Source of the DNA: CAVSLM01 sp963728895
GTDB taxonomy: Bacteria; Pseudomonadota; Gammaproteobacteria; JBBQDK01
Reading direction: 5' to 3'
Length of the DNA: 64,000 nt
Assembly (NCBI GenBank): GCA_963728895.1
Contig: CAVSLM010000004.1
Coordinates: forward strand, 62,001-126,000
Below the pieces are notes generated by a model that was given only the letters and a program-made list of their open reading frames with translations, had not been told where the DNA came from and ran no database searches. Each line of letters begins with the position of its first letter. Position 1 is the stretch's first letter. Made by a program: the position numbers and the translations under genes. Shown here one piece after another: positions 36,891 through 49,479 of the stretch.

Positions 36891-37165
36891 ATTACCGGCT
36901 CCTTCAGCAAAAGACCGCGCCCAGCTCTGCAATGAGCCAGACAATCGCTATGTGATAATCATTTGTTTTGCGGAGAATTCGAAGATAGGAGCTGCAGCCC
37001 AACGCGACAACTGGCGGTAATTCGCAGCCTGTTGATTTTGCCTGTCACCGAATGTAACTGGCAGATAAGGCTCCCTTGTCAGCGCGCGATTGTATTCTCA
37101 ATCTACTTGTGTGACAACGGATAACATTGTTGCTGTGGCTCTTTCGTCAGGTACATACTTCCGAA

Positions 37166-37207
37166 TGATCCGCGGCAACTCGGTGTTTCGATTCCGCGCT
37201 GAACTTA
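37166..37207 (+). repeat. Right 42-bp direct repeat flanking the pyrF segment
   Basis: Second copy of the repeat at 35763-35804, differing at three positions (TG for CA in the middle and T for C). It lies three bases outside the right inverted repeat and 66 bp from the metH stop codon. Confidence 0.85.
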
Positions 37208-37273
37208 AGGCATACACCAAAGATGGTGCGCGAGCTCGGCTTGGCGTTCACACCACCAGCTGAATAATCCAGT

Positions 37274-40950
<3,677 letters not shown>

Positions 40951-40975
40951 TGGGGGGCTCTTTGCCGGCCGGGCG

Positions 40976-41237
40976 CTAGCCCGGAAATCTCACCCGCCGG
41001 CCAGCGGCTGGCCGATAAGTGAATCGATCGCACGGAAGATCTGACATTCCTCGCGATCGACGAACGATGACACACTGTTTCCGCCGCCGTGCTATCCCGG
41101 TTCTGGCGGTTTCTCGCTCGCCCTGGGTGGGTATTCACTCAACGGGTGGCTACGGCTACCCCTTGCGCTCCAGCCCGGCACCAGGCGGCTGCGAATTCCG
41201 CCAGCGTCCCGCGATGCGGGTGAGATTTCCGGGCTAG
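40976..41237 (+). mobile_element. Miniature inverted-repeat element, copy E (260-bp form)
   Basis: Full copy with CTAG at both ends: CTAG-CCCGGAAATCTCACC ... GGTGAGATTTCCGGG-CTAG. It shares copy A's sequence plus about 60 extra bases near the right end (TATTCACTCAACGGGTGG... ACGGCTACCCCTTGCG), also present in copy I. It separates metH from the small Cys-containing gene and supplies that gene's TAG stop. Confidence 0.85.
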
Positions 41238-41491
41238 CGCTTCGAGCCCGTCGCTGGCTTCGTGCCGCGCAGCGGGGCGGGCTTGTCACCCCCGAGAAAG
41301 GCGCTGAGCGTGACGGTGGGAACCTGGTCCGCATCCACCAGGGGGTACAGCGTGCATTGCTCGCAGGCGCGCAAGCGCGGCTGCAAACCCGCCGCGGCCT
41401 TGCCGACCGGTCGGCGCCGCAGCTTCCGGCAGTTGCTGGTGCGCATGTAGGCTTTCTGGGGTATGCAGAAGAACATCAGGCTCTGGTCCAT
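41234..41491 (-). CDS. Small Cys-containing protein of unknown function
   Basis: An 85-residue cytoplasmic protein. Four Cys are spaced over the length (FFCIPQK, NCRKLRRRP, CEQCTLYP). RRPVGKAAAGLQPRLRAC and VPTVTLSAFLGG look constrained, and the Cys set could bind a metal. I do not recognise the family. The start may be at 41491 (MDQSL) or at Met6, 41476 (MFFCIPQK). Its TAG stop is the CTAG border of miniature element E. It lies between marR and metH on the same strand. Confidence 0.5.
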   Translation of the reverse strand: MDQSLMFFCIPQKAYMRTSNCRKLRRRPVGKAAAGLQPRLRACEQCTLYPLVDADQVPTVTLSAFLGGDKPAPLRGTKPATGSKR

Positions 41492-41557
41492 GGGCTTCTC
41501 GTGCTTGGGTTGCGTCGTTGTCGCCGGGGAGCTACCCGGCGGATGGCCGCGCGACGG

Positions 41558-42092
41558 TCAGGTCTCGGGGAAAGGCCGCAGCGCGGCGTCCCCGTCCTCG
41601 ACATTCGTCGCCCGTACCAGCGCCTGCAGCCCGTCCTCCAGCTGAAGCAGGGCCTCGTCCGACAAACGGGTCAGCGCCTCGTTGAGTACGCCTTGGGGCG
41701 GCTGCGGTGACCGGCAGGAGCAGCTCCGCGCCAGCCTCCGTCAGGTACAGGGGTACCACGCGCTGATCTGCGCCGCTACGGTCGCGCCGCACCAGCGCTT
41801 TCTTCTCCAGCTTGTCGAGCAGGTTGCTGGTCGTGGACTGATGGACGCTGAGCGCCTGGGAAAGCTGCGAAACGCGCAGACCTGGCGCGCGGAGCGGCTC
41901 CCACAACGCCCCGAGCTGAGCCGAGCTGACGCCGCAACGCTGCTCGACGCCCCGCGAATTCGCCTGGATACTGCGCGCCACGATCCGTATGCTCTGGACC
42001 ACGTTGCGCGCCCGTGCCGAGCGCAGCTCGGCCGATTGATCCCGAGGCGACACGGCGGGCACGATTGAGCTCCCGGCCAAGGATGTATTCAC
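41558..42092 (-). pseudogene. MarR-family transcriptional regulator, interrupted by a +1 frameshift
   Basis: A winged-helix regulator. The reading ARARNVVQSIRIVARSIQ, LRVSQLSQALSVHQSTTSNL (recognition helix) and LVRRDRSGADQRVVPLYLT is a typical MarR DNA-binding domain. At the CCCC run (forward GGGG, 41695-41698) one base must be removed to continue into QGVLNEALTRLSDEALLQL and end at 41558 with RPFPET; without this the frame runs on as arginine-rich nonsense to 41532. The corrected protein is 177 residues. It starts at GTG 42092 with GGGAG eight bases upstream. Confidence 0.78.
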
Positions 42093-42233
42093 GCGATCGC
42101 TCCCGTCCACCGAACTCGCGACAAAAAAGTTTTGGCAGAATAGCATCTTCGGCCCCTGCGGGCAAACGCATAGGCGGGACACGGTCGCGCAGAAGGGGAC
42201 GAGAAACGACTGGCGGCGCAAACACATCGCCAC

Positions 42234-42833
42234 TCACAGCCTTGAAACGCAGGGATTGCCGCGCACATAGAAGCGCAACAAGCGCCTCGCCCAGTGTCCG
42301 GCATACTCGACGCCGATGCGCGGGCGGCGGACGAGTGCCGGAGAGCGCTCTCCTGCGCGCGCCGCCACATGGAAATCCTCGCTGAGCAGATCGTGGCCTT
42401 GCAGCCGCCCGTCGATACCCATGGCCTTGCACAGCAGTCCCGGTCCCTGGGTTCGCCCTTCCAAGTTGCGTACCGGCTCGAGCGCGCGCAGCAGCACCGC
42501 CGAGGCATGACCCTCGCGCTCCGTCACGACGTTCATGCACCAATGGATCCCGTAGATCAGGTACACGTAGGCATGGCCCGGTGGACCGAACATGACCCGG
42601 TTACGCGCGGTCAGGCCGCGTGCGGAATGCGCCGCCCGATCATGGGGCCCGAGATACGCCTCGACCTCGACGATGCGTCCGACCCGTTCGCTACCGTCCG
42701 AGCGATGAACCAGATACTTTCCCAGCAGCTCGCGCGCAACCAGCACGGTATCGCGGTCATAGAAGCTGCGTGACAGCGGCTGCAACGGTGCGGGATCGGA
42801 ATCGTCGCACCCCGTATCACGCACCTGGCTCAT
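42234..42833 (-). CDS. 3-methyladenine DNA glycosylase (AAG/Mpg family)
   Basis: A 199-residue base-excision repair enzyme removing alkylated purines. It matches the AAG fold family: LLGKYLVHRSDG, the catalytic Glu in VEVEAYLGPHDRAAHS, NRVMFGPPGHAYVYLIYGIH, CMNVVTEREGHASAVLLRALEP and GPGLLCKAMGI. The C-terminus is RFYVRGNPCVS. ATG 42833. It lies upstream of the MarR gene on the same strand with a 141-bp gap. Confidence 0.93.
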   Translation of the reverse strand: MSQVRDTGCDDSDPAPLQPLSRSFYDRDTVLVARELLGKYLVHRSDGSERVGRIVEVEAYLGPHDRAAHSARGLTARNRVMFGPPGHAYVYLIYGIHWCMNVVTEREGHASAVLLRALEPVRNLEGRTQGPGLLCKAMGIDGRLQGHDLLSEDFHVAARAGERSPALVRRPRIGVEYAGHWARRLLRFYVRGNPCVSRL

Positions 42834-42879
42834 TCAGCGCACGGGCCCCGGCGTGGCGGCGCGACCTCGCGCGGCGCGC

Positions 42880-43227
42880 TCAGAGACTGCGCCCGTCGAA
42901 CGGGTAGATCTTGAGGTCCGAAACCTCGACGCCGTCCAGGCAGCGTACGTTGATGGCCGCCATCTCCGAGCCGGTATCGTCCGTACCCTCGCCGAACGGG
43001 GCGCAGCCGCACTCGGGGCAGAAATGGTGCTTGATGGTTCCGGAACCGAAGGAATAGGTCGCGAGGTCCGCCGCCGGCGTGGTCAGTTGCAGGTGTGAGC
43101 GCGGCACAAACCAAAGCAGTGAACCGCGCTTGCTGCAGAAAGAGCAGTTGCATTCCATTACCTGCTCCAGGTCGCCTTCGAGCTCGAATGCGATGCGACC
43201 GCAGTGACAGCTTCCTTGGTAGTGCAT
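42880..43227 (-). CDS. GFA/CENP-V-family zinc protein
   Basis: A 115-residue protein with the GFA-family zinc ligands: SCHCGRIAFELEG near the N-terminus, CNCSFCSKRGSLLWF in the middle and FCPECGCAPF near residue 70. Family members were first described as glutathione-dependent formaldehyde-activating enzymes. Most, like this one, have no proven activity, so no enzyme name is given. ATG 43227; earlier in-frame codons on this strand show no family sequence. Confidence 0.85.
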   Translation of the reverse strand: MHYQGSCHCGRIAFELEGDLEQVMECNCSFCSKRGSLLWFVPRSHLQLTTPAADLATYSFGSGTIKHHFCPECGCAPFGEGTDDTGSEMAAINVRCLDGVEVSDLKIYPFDGRSL

Positions 43228-43295
43228 GGTAGCTCCTGTCTTGGCAGGTCCGATATCCTGCGCCCAGCGCCGGTAGCGCCGCAAGCCGGCGCCGG

Positions 43296-43535
43296 TCACT
43301 GCGCCCGTGTCCCGCGTTGTTCCATGAGCCGGCCGTGGCGATCGACCTGCGCACCGCACGACGGGCAGCTCCAGCCTCCCATCAGCGCCTGGCGCAATCC
43401 GCCCGGCCGGAGCATTTTCGGCAACCGCACGCGGCACTTCGGGCAGCGCCGCTGCGGTTGCAGCACAATCAGCAGAATCAGGGACACTGCGCCGAGCAGG
43501 ACTCCAATGAGAACGCCTTGGGCAAACGGCTGCAT
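43296..43535 (-). CDS. Small membrane protein with zinc ribbon
   Basis: A 79-residue protein: one N-terminal membrane helix (GVLIGVLLGAVSLILLIVL), then two Cys pairs (CPKCRVRLP and CPSCGAQV) that would form a zinc ribbon on the cytoplasmic side. It starts at ATG 43535 after GAGGAA. It lies between pcm and the GFA-like gene. The function is unknown. Confidence 0.65.
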   Translation of the reverse strand: MQPFAQGVLIGVLLGAVSLILLIVLQPQRRCPKCRVRLPKMLRPGGLRQALMGGWSCPSCGAQVDRHGRLMEQRGTRAQ

Positions 43536-43630
43536 TGCGTTTCCTCTGTGTTTCACGGGGACGGCGTTCGGATGGGCCGGGTGCGCGGCACACCCCGCGA
43601 TTCCGCGACCCCGTGGACAAAGGGAGCTGG

Positions 43631-44326
43631 TCAGCCCGGATGTCTCACCGGCCGCTTCCCACGTACGAGGGGCACAAAGGCGACCGGCAGAATCTCGCGC
43701 GATTCGATGGTGCCGTCGGCCTGTTTGTGCACCACCATCAGCATTTGCCCGACTTCGCGGTCGACCGGCAACACCAGCTTCGCACCGCACGCCAGCTGCC
43801 CGGTCAGGGCTTGCGGAATATCCGGCGCCCCGGCGGTGACGACGATCCCGTCGAACGGCGCATGTTCCGGCCAGCCGAAGTACCCGTCGCCGTGCTTGAC
43901 GGTGACGTTGCGATAGCCGAGCCCCGAAAGGCGCGCCGTGGCAGCGGCGGCAAGCGCCTCGACGATCTCAATGGAAAACACCCGGCCCACCAGCTCGGCG
44001 AGCACGGCGGTCTGATAGCCGCAGCCCGTGCCGACTTCCAGCACCCGGGAATCGGGTCCCGGCTCGAGCAGGTGGGTCATCAAGGCGACGATATAGGGCT
44101 GTGAGATCGTCTGCCCGTATCCTATGGGCAGCGGGCGATCGGCATACGCTTCCCAGACGAGCTCCTCCGGAACGAAGCAGTGACGCGGCACCCGCTCCAG
44201 CGCCGCAAGCACCGGCTCGGAAAACGCACTGGTCCCGGTGTAGTGCCGCGTCATCTGCGCCTCGGCACGGATGGTCTCCAGCATGCGCCGTCGTTCCTCG
44301 TGTCGTGCACGAGTCCCAGAACTCAT
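43631..44326 (-). CDS. pcm: Protein-L-isoaspartate O-methyltransferase
   Basis: A 231-residue repair enzyme that methylates isoaspartyl residues using AdoMet. Family motifs: RVPRHCFVPEELVWEAYAD, the substrate region IGYGQTISQPYIVALMT, AdoMet motif VLEVGTGCGYQTAVLAEL, and FDGIVVTAGAPDIPQAL. The C-terminal end (KRPVRHPG) is derived from sequence like the border of the miniature elements (CAGCCCGGATGTCTCACCGGC in the forward strand, 43632-43652, shown here as a weak fragment). The start at ATG 44326 has GGAGGG at good distance; the ATG at 44332 is too close to it. Confidence 0.92.
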   Translation of the reverse strand: MSSGTRARHEERRRMLETIRAEAQMTRHYTGTSAFSEPVLAALERVPRHCFVPEELVWEAYADRPLPIGYGQTISQPYIVALMTHLLEPGPDSRVLEVGTGCGYQTAVLAELVGRVFSIEIVEALAAAATARLSGLGYRNVTVKHGDGYFGWPEHAPFDGIVVTAGAPDIPQALTGQLACGAKLVLPVDREVGQMLMVVHKQADGTIESREILPVAFVPLVRGKRPVRHPG

Positions 44327-44727
44327 GCCCATCTCCCTCCGCGTGACCCGCCCCGGTGCCGGCCTTCATCAGAATCTGCAGGCGGCTCCTGCTGACGGTC
44401 GCAATTCGGTCAGGCGACATTTTAGCCCGCAAGTGCCAGACGGTGGGGAAACCCGTTGCGGCGACCTCGACCGGGCTGCGACTCCCAGCGTGCGCAGGCT
44501 ACGGAATCCCGAGAAGTGTTGCAGGTGACCCAGCCCTTCATCGCGCCGGCAAATGCCCCGTTTCCGTGGAGGACGCCCCTGGTGACGACCGGCGCTGCCG
44601 CGTGACGGGAATCTTCGCTCCTTACCGTGGTCTACCGGTACATTGAACAATGACCATTTCCCGACCGCCGGCGCATCCGCTGCCGCGAAGGCAAGTCGGA
44701 TGATCGGGCCTCGATCTGCCAAAGCGC
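44327..44727. other. Gene-free divergent region
   Basis: About 400 bp between pcm and the DUF1614 gene, which run apart. I see no credible gene, repeat or strong promoter match. It presumably holds both promoters. Confidence 0.4.
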
Positions 44728-45441
44728 ATGAACTACTTTCCGCTACCCCCCACACTGCTGATTGTCTTTTCTCTGCTGTTCGTGATCCTGGTGGTGCTCC
44801 TGCAGGTTCGGATCGTCGGGTACGCATACGAGACGCTCGGCGTGCGCCGCGAGTACATGCTCGCGCTGCTGCTGCTTTCGTTCCTCGGCAGCTACGCCAA
44901 CATCGCAGTGGCGCAGCTTCCGCCCGAGCCGATGGTTTCCGACCAGCTGGTGGAGTTCATGGGCATCCCCTACGTGGTTCCGGTGTTGACCGGCCTCAAG
45001 GGCACGGTCATCGCCGTGAACGTGGGCGGTGCGATCATCCCGGCGCTGCTGTCCGTGTACCTGATCATGCGTAACCGGCTGTACTTGAGCGGTGCGCTGG
45101 CAATCGGCATAGTGACGTTTGCGGTGCACATGATGGCACGACCCGTCCCCGGCGTGGGCATCGCCGAGCCGGCGTTTCTACCGCCGCTGGTGACCGCCGC
45201 GGTGGCGCTGCTGATCTCCTGGGAGCACGCCGCACCGCTCGCCTACGCCGCGGGGAGCCTGGGTACGCTGATCGGTGCCGACCTGCTGAACCTCGGTCAG
45301 ATCCGCGGGCTCGGTGCTCCGGTCGCCTCCATCGGCGGCGCCGGCAAGTTCGACGGCATCTTTCTCAACGGACTGGTCGCGGTGCTGCTGGCGACGCTGG
45401 TGACCCGGATGCGCCGGCATCGCAACGCTCCCGCCAGCTAG
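44728..45441 (+). CDS. DUF1614 membrane protein
   Basis: A 237-residue membrane protein with seven or so helices (LLIVFSLLFVILVVLLQV, YMLALLLLSFLGSYANIA, VIAVNVGGAIIPALLSVYL, LAIGIVTFAVHMMA, and so on). NVGGAIIPALLSVYL and GTLIGADLLNLGQIRGLG match the DUF1614 family. Its function is unknown. ATG 44728. Confidence 0.8.
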   Translation: MNYFPLPPTLLIVFSLLFVILVVLLQVRIVGYAYETLGVRREYMLALLLLSFLGSYANIAVAQLPPEPMVSDQLVEFMGIPYVVPVLTGLKGTVIAVNVGGAIIPALLSVYLIMRNRLYLSGALAIGIVTFAVHMMARPVPGVGIAEPAFLPPLVTAAVALLISWEHAAPLAYAAGSLGTLIGADLLNLGQIRGLGAPVASIGGAGKFDGIFLNGLVAVLLATLVTRMRRHRNAPAS

Positions 45442-45480
45442 CTCGGCCCGAACATCGCGATGACGAGAAAAGGGGGAGAG

Positions 45481-48204
45481 ATGTTCGCGCGCATATGTCC
45501 ATCCCATTCACCGCACTGCCGGGTGATCACGCGCGGGCGGTTGGGCCGTTGCATCACCGGTATGTGGCGCGGCGCACTGGGCGTGGTGCTGCTCGCTGCG
45601 CCGGCCGTCGCCCCGGCGGCGACGCCGGTGCTGCGCGCCACGCTGGACAATGGCCTGCGGGTGGTGATCGTACGCAACACCCTGGCGCCGGCGGTCACCA
45701 CCGAAGTCAACTATCTGGTCGGCTCGAACGAGGCGCCGCCCGGATTTCCCGGCATGGCGCACGCCCAGGAGCACATGATGTTTCGCGGCAGCCCGGGCCT
45801 CTCCCAGGACCAGCTTTCGCAGATCAGCGCCGGTATCGGCGGCGACTTCGACGCCGACACGGGACAGACGGTGACCCAATACTACTTCACCGTCCCGGCT
45901 GCGGACCTGGAGGTGGCGCTGCAGGTCGAGGCAATCCGCATGCGCGGCGTGCTGGATGACGAGGAATCATGGAAGCGCGAGCGCCAGGCGATCGAGCAGG
46001 AGGTGGCGCAGGACCTGTCGAATCCGCGTTACCTGCTCTATACCGACCTGCTTCACACGGCCTTCAAAGGCACGCCCTACGCGCATGATGCCCTCGGCAC
46101 GAGAGCGTCCTTCGACCGCACCTCGGGAGCGATGCTGAAGCAGTTTCACGATGCCTGGTACGCGCCCAATAACGCCGTGCTAGTGGTCGTCGGCGACCTC
46201 GATCCGCCCGCCACGCTGGCGCGGATCAAGAAACTGTTTGGCGACATTCCGGCACATCCGACGCCGTCCCGTCCGGCGATACACCTGCAGGCGCTCGCAG
46301 CGCAGACCCTGGAGCGCGAAACGGACCTGCCCTACGGAACGGCCGTGATCGCGTTTCGCATGCCGGGTTACCGGTCGCCGGATCATGCCGCGGGGGTGGT
46401 GCTCGGCGATGCGCTCGCGAGCGAGCGCAGCAAACTCTATGGCATGGTGCTCGACGGCCAGGCGCTGGCGACCGATTTCTCGCTGGACCTCATGCCGGGC
46501 GTGGGACTAGGCTATGCCATCGCGTCCTTCCCGAGCGGCGCGAACGGACGCAAGGTGCTGGCACGGATGCGAGAGATTCTGCACGATGCGGCGCGCCACG
46601 GCGTGCCCGACGATCTGGTCGACGCGGCCAAGCGCCGCGAGCGCACGCAGCCCGAACTCGAGAAAAATTCCATCCCCGGGCTCGCCAATGCCTGGTCCGA
46701 AGCCCTGGCGGTGCAGGGGCGACGCTCGCCCGAGGCGGCGGTACAGGAAATCGAGCGCGTCTCCTCCAAGGACGTGGCGCGCGTCGCGGCACGCTACCTC
46801 GATCTCGACCATGCCGTCTTTGCCCTGCTGAAGCCCCATGTGTCGGGCAGGCCGGTGACCTCGAACGAATTCGGAGGCAAGGAGTCCTTCGTCGCGGAGA
46901 AGCCCGTCCCGGTGGCGTTGCCGGAGTGGGCACGAGCTGCGGTGGCGCGCATCGCCGTACCGCGCTCGACACTGCACGCGGTGAGCACTCACCTGTCCAA
47001 CGGCGTGCGCCTCATCGTCCAGCCGGAGTCGATCAGCGATACGGTCAGCGTCTATGGCCATATCCGCAATCGCCCCGCGCTCGAGACGCCCGCCGGCCAG
47101 GAAGGCGTGGACCGGTTGCTCGGCGCATTGTTTTCCTACGGCACGACCTCGCTCGACCAGGCACAGTTCCAGAAGGCGCTGGACGACATCGGCGCCCAGG
47201 AATCCGCGGGCGAGGATTTCTCCCTGCAGGTACTGGCCGAGGACTTCGAGCGTGGCGTGCAGTTGCTGGCGGCGAACGAGCTCGCTCCCGCATTGCCCGA
47301 GGCGGCGTTTCGCACCATACGGGAGCAGACCGTCGCCGCGGTGGCCGGCGAGCTGCAGAGTCCGGCGTTCCTCACCCGCCAGGCGCTCAAGACCGCGCTG
47401 TTTCCGAAGCACGATGCGGAGCTGCGCCACGCGACACCCCAGAGCGTCAGGGGATTGAAGCTCGCGGACGTGCGCAGCTATTACCGGCGCGTGTATCGGC
47501 CCGACCTCACCACCATCGTGGTGATCGGCAAGGTGACGCCGCAACGGGCGCAAGCGATCATGGAGAAATACTTTGGCGGCTGGAAAGCCCAAGGTGCGGC
47601 TCCGGTGGTCGAGCTGCCCCCGGTGCCACCGAGCGGACCGTCCGTGACCGCAGTCCCCAACGACAGCCGGGTGCAGGACAAGATCGTCCTGGCCGAGACG
47701 CTTCCGCTCAGCCGTTACAGCCCCGACTACTACGCGCTGCAGCTGGGAAATCGCGTGCTCGGCGGCGGGTTCTATGCCAGCCGCCTGTACCGCGACCTGC
47801 GCGACAGCGCCGGTCTGGTCTACCACGTGGGTTCGAACTTCGAGTTCGGCCGCACCCGCACGGTGTACTCGGCCGACTACGCATGCGATCCGCCGATGGC
47901 TTCCAAGGCCCGCGCCATCCTCGAGCGCGACCTGCAGGCGATGCGCACGGAACCGGCCAGCGCCGCAGAGCTGCGCCAGGCGCTATCGCTTCTGCTCAAG
48001 GAGATCCCCCTGGCCGAGGCCAGCGTGGACGACCTGGCCGCCGGCCTGTTGCAACGCGCCGCGCTCGATCTCCCCCTGGACGAGCCCTACCGCGCCGCGC
48101 GCCGTTACGCCGATCTGAGCGCCGAGCAGGTGCGGGCCGCGTATGCAAAGTGGCTGCGCGTGAGCGACCTCGCCCAGGTGAGCGAGGGCCCGGCGCCGCA
48201 TTGA
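45481..48204 (+). CDS. M16 (insulinase/pitrilysin) family zinc peptidase, two-domain
   Basis: About 907 residues, exported. Two M16 halves are joined in one chain. The N-terminal half carries the inverted zinc motif His94-A-Q-Glu97-His98 (in GMAHAQEHMMFRG) with the downstream Glu in RQAIEQEVAQDL, so it should be active. The C-terminal half (from about residue 500) lacks an HxxEH and is the structural half. A signal-like segment WRGALGVVLLAAPAVAPAA starts at residue 29. The start could be ATG 45481 (GGGGGAG just upstream) or ATG 45562 directly before the signal segment. The substrates are unknown peptides in the periplasm. Confidence 0.87.
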   Translation: MFARICPSHSPHCRVITRGRLGRCITGMWRGALGVVLLAAPAVAPAATPVLRATLDNGLRVVIVRNTLAPAVTTEVNYLVGSNEAPPGFPGMAHAQEHMMFRGSPGLSQDQLSQISAGIGGDFDADTGQTVTQYYFTVPAADLEVALQVEAIRMRGVLDDEESWKRERQAIEQEVAQDLSNPRYLLYTDLLHTAFKGTPYAHDALGTRASFDRTSGAMLKQFHDAWYAPNNAVLVVVGDLDPPATLARIKKLFGDIPAHPTPSRPAIHLQALAAQTLERETDLPYGTAVIAFRMPGYRSPDHAAGVVLGDALASERSKLYGMVLDGQALATDFSLDLMPGVGLGYAIASFPSGANGRKVLARMREILHDAARHGVPDDLVDAAKRRERTQPELEKNSIPGLANAWSEALAVQGRRSPEAAVQEIERVSSKDVARVAARYLDLDHAVFALLKPHVSGRPVTSNEFGGKESFVAEKPVPVALPEWARAAVARIAVPRSTLHAVSTHLSNGVRLIVQPESISDTVSVYGHIRNRPALETPAGQEGVDRLLGALFSYGTTSLDQAQFQKALDDIGAQESAGEDFSLQVLAEDFERGVQLLAANELAPALPEAAFRTIREQTVAAVAGELQSPAFLTRQALKTALFPKHDAELRHATPQSVRGLKLADVRSYYRRVYRPDLTTIVVIGKVTPQRAQAIMEKYFGGWKAQGAAPVVELPPVPPSGPSVTAVPNDSRVQDKIVLAETLPLSRYSPDYYALQLGNRVLGGGFYASRLYRDLRDSAGLVYHVGSNFEFGRTRTVYSADYACDPPMASKARAILERDLQAMRTEPASAAELRQALSLLLKEIPLAEASVDDLAAGLLQRAALDLPLDEPYRAARRYADLSAEQVRAAYAKWLRVSDLAQVSEGPAPH

Positions 48205-48445
48205 TTGGCGGCGCGCAGGGACGCATCACCCGCCGCGGCACCCGCAAGCCGGCATCTTTCACCCGGCGGCGGTAGCGAGGCATACCGCGGAATGCACGCA
48301 ATGGAATTCTTCTCGGCCCCGGGAGCGAAGCTCCCGCCGGGGACCGATGGCGTGGAGCAGCAAGCGACTCCCGGCCGGTGTCCTATGAGCAGGAAGTTCC
48401 GGACGCACGCGCGGACGGCGCCCTTGCCCAACCAAGGAGCAGACC

Positions 48446-49303
48446 ATGACCGATCGCACCGTAGCACAACAAGTACGGGCCACCGCCACCCGCGAAGGCG
48501 CGGGCGTCACCGTGCACCGCACCATTGGCACACCGGCACTCCGGCAGGCCGATCCCTTTCTGATGCTGGATCACTTCAGCAGCGACGATCCCGACGACTA
48601 CATCGCGGGTTTCCCCGATCATCCGCATCGTGGCTTCATCACCTTGACCTACATGATCGACGGCCACATGCTGCATCGCGACAGCATGGGTAACACCGGC
48701 GATCTGCGGCCCGGCGCCGTGCAGTGGATGAAGGCCGCAAGCGGCGTCATCCACTCCGAGATGCCGCAGCAGAGCGAAGGTTTGATGCGCGGCTTTCAGC
48801 TGTGGATCAATCTCCCCGCTGCGCAGAAGATGAGCGACCCGGCCTACCAGGAGTTCCGCCCCGAGGCGATTCCCGAGGTCCGGGCGGACGGTGCACGGGT
48901 GCGGGTCATCAGCGGCGAATTCGGCGGGAGCCGTGGTCCCATCGAGGATCCGAACACCGGGGTGGTGTACCTCGACGCCGCATTGCCTCCGGGAGGCGGC
49001 TTCACGCATTCCGTGGACCCCCAGGCAACGGCGTTCGTGTATGTGTTCGAGGGCGACGCGCAGCTCGGCGCTCAGCCGGTGCCGCTGCACACCCTCGCCC
49101 GGCTCGGGCCCGGCGATCGCGTCGGCGTGCGCGCCCAGGATCATGGCGCGCGTTTCATCCTGGTGGCGGGTCGCCCGATCGGCGAACCGGTCGTCCAGTA
49201 TGGGCCGTTCGTCATGAACACCCGGGAAGAGATCGAGCAGGCCGTGGCTGACTACCGCGACAGCCGTCTGGTACGCAAGAAGGCAGTGATGACCGGCGTC
49301 TGA
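48446..49303 (+). CDS. Pirin-family cupin protein
   Basis: A 285-residue bicupin. The N-terminal cupin carries the metal ligands in GFPDHPHRGFITLTY (His pair) and SGVIHSEMPQQ (His and Glu). The C-terminal part (LDAALPPGGGFTHSVD, FVLVAGRPIGEPVVQYGPF-like ending) matches pirin proteins. Bacterial pirins have been reported as quercetinases or metabolic regulators; which applies here is unknown. ATG 48446 follows AAGGAG. A GC hairpin at about 48317-48343 lies in the upstream gap. Confidence 0.88.
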   Translation: MTDRTVAQQVRATATREGAGVTVHRTIGTPALRQADPFLMLDHFSSDDPDDYIAGFPDHPHRGFITLTYMIDGHMLHRDSMGNTGDLRPGAVQWMKAASGVIHSEMPQQSEGLMRGFQLWINLPAAQKMSDPAYQEFRPEAIPEVRADGARVRVISGEFGGSRGPIEDPNTGVVYLDAALPPGGGFTHSVDPQATAFVYVFEGDAQLGAQPVPLHTLARLGPGDRVGVRAQDHGARFILVAGRPIGEPVVQYGPFVMNTREEIEQAVADYRDSRLVRKKAVMTGV

Positions 49304-49450
49304 GGCCGGACGGCCGGTGGCGATTGCGAGGGGATGCGGCGCACCGACCGGCAGGTGAGGCCGTCCAAACCGCGCGCGGCGCCGGAGCAACGCCACTGCT
49401 GGCTGGCGCCGGTGAATTTGCCGGGGCCGGGCACGGGTGCGGATGCCGCC

Positions 49451-49479
49451 CTGGCCGGTCGGTGAGATCTCCGCGCTAA
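49451..49479 (-). mobile_element. Miniature inverted-repeat element, copy F (end fragment)
   Basis: Only one end remains: CTGGCCGGTCGGTGAGATCT then CCGCG-CTAA. CTAA (49476-49479) supplies the TAG stop of the DGPF/YCII gene on the minus strand. The 145 bp between the pirin gene and this fragment show nothing recognisable. Confidence 0.6.

Larger units (their letters stand above)
35805..37163. mobile_element. 1.36-kb segment with 25-bp terminal inverted repeats carrying pyrF
   Basis: Left end CGGAAGTATGCGCTTGACG continuing AAAGAG (35805-35829). The right end (37139-37163) is its inverse with three mismatches. The inside is visibly lower in GC than both flanks, holds one gene (pyrF, minus strand) and about 275 bp on each side with no reading frame. 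No transposase is present, so it would be non-autonomous or a relic. The flanking 42-bp direct repeats are much longer than normal target duplications. Either the element integrated by an unusual route or it landed between existing repeats. Confidence 0.65.

Noticed and set aside
36059..37020. Integron attC site for the pyrF gene cassette
   Set aside because: A bulged hairpin and one RYYYAAC-like word (GCCCAAC) exist, but the matching GTTRRRY word and the paired core boxes are not in place and no integrase is nearby.
40951..41233. Cobalamin or SAH riboswitch upstream of metH
   Set aside because: Only 25 bases precede the miniature element, and the element itself contains none of the conserved B12-box or SAH-type elements that I could recognise.
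43631..43656. Miniature element at the pcm 3' end
   Set aside because: CAGCCCGGATGTCTCACC is similar to the element end and encodes the last residues of Pcm, but the match is short and the border is TCAG rather than YTAR, so it was not counted as a copy.
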